A program made the position numbers and the translations under genes. From positions 1 through 20,648 of IMG/VR virus record IMGVR_UViG_3300027734_000374: a stretch of 20,648 nucleotides of DNA. One strand, given 5' to 3'. Positions within the stretch are counted from its first letter, which is position 1; each line of letters opens with the position of its first letter. The DNA is from a virus. Positions 16,992 through 20,648 of the stretch are shown piece by piece. Under the pieces are notes generated by a model. It made no database searches, was not told where the DNA came from, and was given only the letters and a program-made list of their open reading frames with translations.

Positions 16992-17500
16992 GCTGAAAGT
17001 ATCTTTGCCAATGCATTGATTGTTGCTGCAATTCTTCCAATATCACGCAATTGCTCTACACTATATCCCTCTTCTTTTAATGTTTCATAATGTGCTTTAA
17101 CACAAAAATGACATTTACCTATAATAGACGATGCTAATGAATAAGCTTCAAACTTACCTTTAGTTGTACCGCCATGAGAAGTGATAGCATTCATTCTTAG
17201 TTGTGCTGGTAATCCTTTTAAGTTAGGGTCATCCGCCATCTCTACATATGGGTACCAAACATTGTTCTGTGCCATTATGGCGCCAGCAGTTAATGCTGCA
17301 TTTTTTTCAACCTCATCTGTAGCACTTGCAGTAATAAATGCAAGAAGCTTTGAGTTGCCAGTTGCAAATGCTGCGGCAATTGATAAATATGTTGCATGTT
17401 CTGTATCAATAGTAGACCTATTAATTACAGCATCAAGATTTAACTTGATGTCTTTAGCGTAATCTGGAAGTGAGTCTTTAAGTTGTTCAACCCATGACAT
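16988..17500 (-). CDS. ahpD: AhpD-type alkylhydroperoxidase, 170 aa
   Basis: AhpD is the small disulfide reductant of AhpC and itself a weak peroxidase; it belongs to the carboxymuramuconolactone decarboxylase-like family. The redox motif is C130-H-F-C133-x3-H137, with E118 upstream, at exactly the positions of the Mycobacterium tuberculosis enzyme. The difference is that His132 of that protein is Phe here, and a His sits at 131 instead. N terminus (WVEQLKDSLPDYAKDIKLNL) also follows the mycobacterial protein. Start at ATG 17500 is chosen for the GGAGG and TAATG overlap. Adjacent to ahpC, as in mycobacteria. Confidence 0.92.
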   Translation of the reverse strand: MSWVEQLKDSLPDYAKDIKLNLDAVINRSTIDTEHATYLSIAAAFATGNSKLLAFITASATDEVEKNAALTAGAIMAQNNVWYPYVEMADDPNLKGLPAQLRMNAITSHGGTTKGKFEAYSLASSIIGKCHFCVKAHYETLKEEGYSVEQLRDIGRIAATINALAKILSA

Positions 17501-17685
17501 TAAACTGTCCTCCATTTTTTGCCAGACCATTCATATTTAAGCTTGCATTCGCATTTCCAAATTGAACCAGAATGTCTTTTTTGTAAATGTGTTGCTGACA
17601 TTCCTTTCACGTCTAAAGACCAAGGTAAATTGCATTTGTGTACATCTTTTTCGCCATTCAATAAAATCCATTTTCCTTTAGACAT
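17500..17685 (-). CDS. Hypothetical Cys-containing protein between ahpC and ahpD, 61 aa
   Basis: TAATG overlaps on both sides fix it in the ahpC-ahpD operon. MSKGKWILLNGEKDVHKCNL and WKCECK (three Cys) with a basic, Trp-rich end (KKWRTV). The position makes a role in the peroxide pathway plausible (an adaptor or reductant), but no family is recognised; it may simply be a zinc-binding protein. Confidence 0.65.
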   Translation of the reverse strand: MSKGKWILLNGEKDVHKCNLPWSLDVKGMSATHLQKRHSGSIWKCECKLKYEWSGKKWRTV

Positions 17686-18221
17686 TATAGAGTTTCTCCA
17701 CCCAAAGATCTATTGCATGCACATAGCTCTCCAGTTTGAAGTGCATCTAAAACACGAAGAGTTTCGTCTGGGTTTCTACCAACATCTAAATTATTACATG
17801 TTACATGCTGAATTACGTTGTCTGGATCTACAATAAAGGTTGCACGATATGTTACACCAGATGAATGATGGACTCCAAGATCGTTTGCTAGTTGGTGACC
17901 TGTATCTGCAAATGACCAAGAATTAGTCTTACGAAGATCATCATGTGCATTGCGCCATGCAATCTTACAGAATTCATTATCAACTGATCCAGTCATAAGA
18001 ATAGCGTCTCTATCATTAAAATCATTTACTAATGCATCATATGCAACAATTTCTGTTGGACATACAAATGTAAAATCTTTTGGATAAAAAGCAATAATTT
18101 TCCATTTTCCAGGAAAAGAATCTTGATTTAATACCTCAAAAGAACTATCTTCATAGCTTAAAGCTCCTGGTTTTACACCAGTAACTGCAAACGTTCCTAA
18201 CTTATCTCCTACCGTTTTCAT
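17685..18221 (-). CDS. ahpC: AhpC-type 2-Cys peroxiredoxin, 178 aa
   Basis: Reduces peroxides using a peroxidatic Cys: FYPKDFTFVCPTE holds C54, and the C-terminal LCACN (C167, C169) carries the resolving Cys with a third one, a feature of mycobacterial AhpC (three Cys). R126 and R149 fit the active-site Arg. Length is slightly shorter than the mycobacterial protein. Its reductant would be AhpD, encoded two genes on. ATG 18221 has AAGAGA upstream. Downstream of tRNA-Lys by 37 bases, so it is likely co-transcribed from the tRNA promoter. Confidence 0.93.
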   Translation of the reverse strand: MKTVGDKLGTFAVTGVKPGALSYEDSSFEVLNQDSFPGKWKIIAFYPKDFTFVCPTEIVAYDALVNDFNDRDAILMTGSVDNEFCKIAWRNAHDDLRKTNSWSFADTGHQLANDLGVHHSSGVTYRATFIVDPDNVIQHVTCNNLDVGRNPDETLRVLDALQTGELCACNRSLGGETL

Positions 18222-18258
18222 TTATATCTCTTTTCTTTGTAGTAATACATTGTGTTCG

Positions 18259-18331
18259 TGTCCCCAGATGGTATCGAACCATCGACCCGCAGATTAAAAG
18301 TCTGCTGCTCTACCAGCTGAGCTATAGGAAC
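18259..18331 (-). tRNA. tRNA-Lys (TTT)
   Basis: Acceptor GTTCCTA with TGGGGAC (with wobbles), D stem GCTC/GAGC, anticodon stem GCAGA/TCTGC with loop CTTTTAA (anticodon TTT), T stem GATGG/CCATC with loop TTCGATA, discriminator A. CCA not encoded. One base separates it from tRNA-Asn. Confidence 0.93.
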
Positions 18332-18332
18332 G

Positions 18333-18405
18333 CTGCCTCACCTGGCCTCGATCCAGGGACATCCGAATTAACAGTTCGGCGCTCTACCAACTGAGCTATG
18401 AGGCA
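18333..18405 (-). tRNA. tRNA-Asn (GTT)
   Basis: Acceptor TGCCTCA with TGAGGCA (perfect), D stem GCTC/GAGC, anticodon stem CCGAA/TTCGG with loop CTGTTAA (anticodon GTT), T stem CCTGG/CCAGG, discriminator G. The T loop reads ATCGAGG, with A where T54 is usual. CCA not encoded. Confidence 0.92.
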
Positions 18406-18416
18406 CGGTTAATAAT

Positions 18417-18445
18417 AGTATAGTATTTTTGTATAATAAAGTCAA
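18417..18445 (-). promoter_or_regulatory. Sigma-70 promoter of the tRNA-ahpC operon
   Basis: TTGACT (18445-18440), 17 bases, TATACT (18422-18417). Start near 18410, five bases before tRNA-Asn. No terminator is visible between the tRNAs and ahpC, so the transcript may continue into the peroxide genes. Confidence 0.85.
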
Positions 18446-18448
18446 GGG

Positions 18449-18667
18449 TTACTTATCTTTTAATCTCATCCATTTGCCATATTTATTTGGATCTTTGCTA
18501 CCAATATATTCTTGGCCAGTTTCCAAATCAATTAATAACCATTTACCAGGAGCTTTAGTATGAACAGTTAAATCTACCGCCTTGTCATATTCAGCAACTT
18601 CAGCACCTTGGTACATTTTAGGGAGGAATGTATATGCGTTATCTAAAAGCTTTCTAAATTTTTCCAT
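18449..18667 (-). CDS. Hypothetical protein, 72 aa
   Basis: Starts MEKFRKLLDNAYTFLPKMYQ and has a strand pair APGKWLLIDLETGQEYIGS, then a basic, aromatic end (NKYGKWMRLKDK). No Cys. The W-L-L-I-D-x-E-T-G-Q-x-Y-x-G pattern suggests a small beta sheet; no family recognised. The tRNA promoter begins right after its stop. Confidence 0.72.
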   Translation of the reverse strand: MEKFRKLLDNAYTFLPKMYQGAEVAEYDKAVDLTVHTKAPGKWLLIDLETGQEYIGSKDPNKYGKWMRLKDK

Positions 18668-18687
18668 AACTCCAAGACCTATTAAAA

Positions 18688-18777
18688 TTAAATGATTACT
18701 GAATCTAAAACAACATCTATTGCATCATCAATTGTAGGGGCATGTTCCTTAGAGCATGCCCCACAACTTTTACACAT
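18688..18777 (-). CDS. CxxCxxC microprotein with internal hairpin, 29 aa
   Basis: TAATG overlap with the previous gene. MCKSCGACSKEHAPTIDDAI: three Cys (C2, C5, C8) and a helical acidic end. The codons for residues 6-14 form a perfect 8-bp hairpin (GGGGCATG/CATGCCCC, 18737-18762). Probable metal-binding microprotein; related in style to the MCVECGC protein at 18970. Confidence 0.6.
   Translation of the reverse strand: MCKSCGACSKEHAPTIDDAIDVVLDSVII
18737..18762. repeat. Perfect 8-bp hairpin inside a microgene
   Basis: GGGGCATG (18737-18744), 10-base loop, CATGCCCC (18755-18762). It lies wholly within the 29-aa gene, so it could attenuate translation or stabilise the mRNA. No T-run follows. 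Confidence 0.5.
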
Positions 18778-18977
18778 TATATCTTCTTGCGTCCAGTTTT
18801 CTTTGGAGGCCTTGGATTAGTATTCAACTCACGACGTATGCCATGTCTATTTATATCAGTCTTAAGACCTTGACGTGGTTGCTTGCGTGTTGCTGAATTA
18901 CTGGTAACAGCACCTGCTGCTGCACCACTTGGTGGTGGAGTTGTTCCTGTGCCATCTTCTTTTTGAAAATTACTCAT
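18777..18977 (-). CDS. Disordered basic protein, 66 aa
   Basis: MSNFQKEDGTGTTPPPSGAA, then an Ala/Gly/Ser stretch and a basic end (GIRRELNTNPRPPKKTGRKK). Low complexity and rich in Pro, Thr, Arg and Lys, likely disordered and nucleic-acid binding. Starts inside the end of the previous gene (ATGAGTAA). Confidence 0.65.
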   Translation of the reverse strand: MSNFQKEDGTGTTPPPSGAAAGAVTSNSATRKQPRQGLKTDINRHGIRRELNTNPRPPKKTGRKKI

Positions 18978-19119
18978 TAATAAATTGTCTTGTCTGCTCT
19001 GGAGTAGATGACATGCTTAGTGTTAAGCCTGAATTGCCATCTCTTGAAGCATCTGTAATTGTTACTGGTATAATTCCAGTTTGGCTTCCTACTGATTCAC
19101 ATCCGCATTCAACGCACAT
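18970..19119 (-). CDS. MCVECGC microprotein, 49 aa
   Basis: C2, C5 and C7 at the N terminus (MCVECGCESVGSQTGIIPV), then a Thr/Ser-rich strand (TLSMSSTPEQTRQF). Starts in a TAATG overlap with the following Cys-tail gene. Likely a small metal- or redox-active protein; no family recognised. Confidence 0.65.
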   Translation of the reverse strand: MCVECGCESVGSQTGIIPVTITDASRDGNSGLTLSMSSTPEQTRQFINE

Positions 19120-19298
19120 TAGTTACAGTTCTCACAATTCTTTATTGCACAAGGAGCTTCGCCTCTTGTGTCTCTTGTGCATGCTGAACCAGAGTTTACT
19201 GGCGCTGCTGGCACTACTGCTTCTACAGTCTTAACTGCTTCTGCTACTGCTGCTTCAATTGTTGGAGCAAATACTTCTTCTTTATCAAAGAGGCCCAT
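19119..19298 (-). CDS. Cys-tail microprotein, 59 aa
   Basis: N-terminal acidic/Ala-rich helix (MGLFDKEEVFAPTIEAAVAE), then a Val/Pro/Ala linker, and a C-terminal cluster with C40, C50, C55 and C58. It overlaps the MCVECGC gene (TAATG), so the two Cys-rich proteins are made together; a complex is plausible. Confidence 0.65.
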   Translation of the reverse strand: MGLFDKEEVFAPTIEAAVAEAVKTVEAVVPAAPVNSGSACTRDTRGEAPCAIKNCENCN

Positions 19299-19300
19299 AA

Positions 19301-19513
19301 TTACTTGTATGTCCCTGGCATGTCTGATTCATCTGCTCCAGTGATTGGAAGTCCTGAAGATGATCCTTCTTGGTTTAATCCTGCATTGCCTTGTGATGAC
19401 ATATCTGATGAGGCAAAAGCTGAGCCTTGATTATCTGAATAGTGTGCATCAATATTGTGTTGTACTGCTGGCTTTACTGTTGCAAAACCGTCTAAATTTA
19501 ATCCGTCTGACAT
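19301..19513 (-). CDS. Disordered hypothetical protein, 70 aa
   Basis: MSDGLNLDGFATVKPAVQHN, then low-complexity Ser/Gly/Asn/Gln with no Cys (SSDMSSQGNAGLNQEG). First gene of a short operon; AGGAG lies seven bases before ATG 19513, and an extended -10 promoter is upstream. The low-complexity, Ser/Asn-rich composition suggests a structural or tail-associated linker, but this is only a guess. Confidence 0.68.
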   Translation of the reverse strand: MSDGLNLDGFATVKPAVQHNIDAHYSDNQGSAFASSDMSSQGNAGLNQEGSSSGLPITGADESDMPGTYK

Positions 19514-19570
19514 TTTATTTCTCCTATAGGTTGTTTTATTTAGATGGGTCTAGAAGCCATCCATTAGTCT

Positions 19571-19579
19571 ATTATAGCA
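19571..19579 (-). promoter_or_regulatory. Extended -10 promoter for the Cys-microprotein operon
   Basis: TGC-TATAAT (19579-19571), -35 poor (TTAGAT). An ATG lies six bases after the -10 but opens only four codons; the real gene is at 19513, after a short hairpin leader (GATGG/CCATC). Confidence 0.6.
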
Positions 19580-19588
19580 TTTAGTTGA

Positions 19589-19711
19589 TTAAGATCTAAA
19601 ATTGTCATTCCAGCATTGATCGCAAATGTCTATGACGCCTAATTGACTACTTGATGCTATTCTTGAAGACTTATTGCTGCATTTACCAAACTCACACTTT
19701 CCACTAAACAT
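19589..19711 (-). CDS. CxxxxC...CxxC microprotein, 40 aa
   Basis: TAATG overlap with the upstream basic gene. MFSGKCEFGKCSNKSSRIAS, then C30-D-Q-C33-W. Two Cys pairs about 18 residues apart form a likely zinc ribbon. Role unknown. Confidence 0.65.
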   Translation of the reverse strand: MFSGKCEFGKCSNKSSRIASSSQLGVIDICDQCWNDNFRS

Positions 19712-19857
19712 TATTTAGACGAGCCTTTGGCTGTTTGGCCACGGTATCCTGTCTTCTTCTTATTCATAGATCCAGGCTTCTTAAACCCTGCCCCATTTGG
19801 AGTTGCAGCAATTCTTTGCTCCAAAGCCTTTTTAATTTTATCTTGGTGCTTTCCCAT
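19711..19857 (-). CDS. Basic disordered protein, 48 aa
   Basis: MGKHQDKIKKALEQRIAATP, then Gly/Lys-rich (GAGFKKPGSMNKKKTGYRGQ), very basic, no Cys. Likely nucleic-acid binding. TAATG overlaps at both ends, in the DUF2061 operon. Confidence 0.65.
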   Translation of the reverse strand: MGKHQDKIKKALEQRIAATPNGAGFKKPGSMNKKKTGYRGQTAKGSSK

Positions 19858-20075
19858 TAATTTATTCCCTTTCCAAACTTTGCCCATGCTCTTTCATGTA
19901 AAAAGTATCCTATCATTTCGCATGCAGTATATATTACTGCAAAGGCTCCTGCGTATTCCCAGTGAGCTTCACCAGTAATAATCTTTTCAAAAAAATACAC
20001 CATAGTGCCAACAAATCCTATATGTACTGCTGGCCACGTAAGTGATTTATACAAACTTCTTTTATTTGATTCCAT
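19857..20075 (-). CDS. DUF2061 membrane protein, 72 aa
   Basis: SLYKSLTWPAVHIGFVGTMV and ACEMIGYFLHERAWAKFG are the hallmarks of DUF2061, a small two-segment membrane family; hydrophobic segments at about 17-31 and 42-58, followed by a conserved H-E-R-x-W. In bacteria it is often encoded next to sulfur or transport genes. Function unknown. Here it overlaps the end of a flavin-dependent monooxygenase gene. Confidence 0.85.
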   Translation of the reverse strand: MESNKRSLYKSLTWPAVHIGFVGTMVYFFEKIITGEAHWEYAGAFAVIYTACEMIGYFLHERAWAKFGKGIN

Positions 20076-20648
20076 TTTGTTCCCCTATTATTTCTTTAAT
20101 CAAGTAATGTATCGATGATACATCCTTATCTTCTGGATGAGGACTAACTAATAAATCAGTTGCCCCCAAATCTTTTAAACTATTTAATTGCATCTTAACG
20201 CTATCTTTATTGCCATATATGGTCCACTGATCTGATCCTAGGTTTTTGGATAGCATTCTGTCTACCTCTGCTTGTGACTCATTTATTATCACACTTAAAG
20301 ATAACATTTGTTTTGTATTTTTTATAAAATTAGGGTTTCCGTATGATTGCTTATGCATATTTAGCATAGATAGATTAATTGCATTATATTTTTCGGCCAT
20401 TAATTTTGTTTCATTTGAATGTCCACCCATTACTATTTCAGATACAGTATTGTTTGATAGCTCAAAGAACTTCAAAAGCCAATCGTCTGTATATTTTAAT
20501 CTTTTTTCTGGAGTATCAAGGTCTTTACCAAACCAGATTAGATCCTCTATGGATGTTTCTTCCCCGTGTAAATCACCAGATACAATATTTAACATAAGCC
20601 TATTTGGGGATATACTATAAAAAGCTTTAGATATCATTGCATAGTATT
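20062..20648 (-). CDS. Luciferase-like flavin-dependent monooxygenase, N terminus beyond the window
   Basis: The frame is open to the window edge, so the N terminus is missing; the visible C-terminal 194 residues include NRLMLNIVSGD, the R-x-x-L-N-[IV]-V-S-G motif of SsuD-type (LLM class) monooxygenases, followed by KRLKYTDDWLLKFF, another family block. IVMGGHSN is the S-x-x-A-position substitute strand. Uses reduced flavin and O2 to oxidise an alkanesulfonate or similar substrate. Overlaps the DUF2061 gene; both may act in sulfur use. A phage-encoded LLM enzyme is uncommon, so check that this is not host DNA. Confidence 0.78.
   Translation of the reverse strand, partial: YYAMISKAFYSISPNRLMLNIVSGDLHGEETSIEDLIWFGKDLDTPEKRLKYTDDWLLKFFELSNNTVSEIVMGGHSNETKLMAEKYNAINLSMLNMHKQSYGNPNFIKNTKQMLSLSVIINESQAEVDRMLSKNLGSDQWTIYGNKDSVKMQLNSLKDLGATDLLVSPHPEDKDVSSIHYLIKEIIGEQNGIK

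Noticed and set aside
19505-19513. TGTCAG on the minus strand at the start of the 70-aa gene
   Set aside because: It is again the start codon context (MSD); no -10 lies at the required distance.
19548-19564. Leaderless four-codon frame after the extended -10 promoter
   Set aside because: ATG-GAT-GGC-TTC-TAG is too short to support as a gene; the real start is at 19513 with AGGAG upstream.
1-20648. CRISPR array, integrase/attachment site, insertion sequence or retron
   Set aside because: No repeat-spacer pattern, no recombinase-like protein and no transposase or reverse transcriptase were seen; the only dispersed repeats are the 47-bp elements and promoters.

Overview
The window looks like part of the genome of a tailed phage, or a very phage-like element, of an AT-rich actinobacterium. 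The phage evidence is the gene style: tens of tiny, stop/start-overlapping genes (TAATG, ATGA, TGATG), a gp88-like protein, a DUF932 protein, an Api92-like protein, a T4-gp1-like deoxynucleoside monophosphate kinase and stray tRNAs. The actinobacterial evidence is a promoter motif that matches the RecA-NDp/PafBC type, Shine-Dalgarno sequences of the form GAAAGG, leaderless starts, a small Lsr2-like protein, and an AhpC/AhpD pair that follows the mycobacterial proteins almost residue for residue. No structural, integrase or terminase gene is seen. A freshwater planktonic host is a guess.

Left arm (1 to about 10,003, all + strand). Some 30 small genes, mostly unknown and often with CxxC pairs, run rightward in short operons. 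Most operons start with the same kind of promoter: TGTC(A/G)G, exactly 10 bases, then a TATAAT-like box. Eleven copies are present. Seven of the genes behind them share a leader ending (C/A)AACGAAAGG or similar before the ATG. Upstream of five of these promoters lies one copy of a dispersed 47-bp element (eight copies in all, alignable without gaps). Five of the promoters also have a CRP/GlxR-like palindrome (TGTGA-N6-TCACA) at about -64 to -83. Two of the 47-bp elements carry pairs of DnaA boxes. A tRNA-Asp sits at 5025-5098.

Junction (10,004 to 10,515). Rightward and leftward transcription converge on 0.5 kb of AT-rich, gene-free DNA. It holds a terminator hairpin, two 47-bp elements, an extended -10 promoter with no gene behind it, and three tandem 10-bp repeats.

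Right arm (10,516 to 20,648, all - strand). This arm uses ordinary sigma-70 promoters (TTGACA/TATAAT type, 17-base spacers), several placed so that the transcript would begin at or one base before the start codon. Reading leftward from the right edge: a truncated flavin-dependent monooxygenase, a DUF2061 membrane protein, a run of Cys-rich microproteins, tRNA-Asn and tRNA-Lys, then an operon of ahpC, a 61-aa gene, ahpD, a HAD phosphatase, the dNMP kinase, a DUF1660-like protein and a 2-oxoglutarate/Fe(II) dioxygenase. Further on come a glutathione-peroxidase-like gene with its own promoter, two more dioxygenases, and small membrane or zinc-ribbon proteins.

Working together (inference): the left arm appears wired to host DNA-damage and cAMP-type regulators, while the right arm carries a thiol-based peroxide defence (AhpC, AhpD, GPx) next to nucleotide metabolism. 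A phage that reads host DNA damage and supplies peroxide detoxification is the most interesting overall picture.
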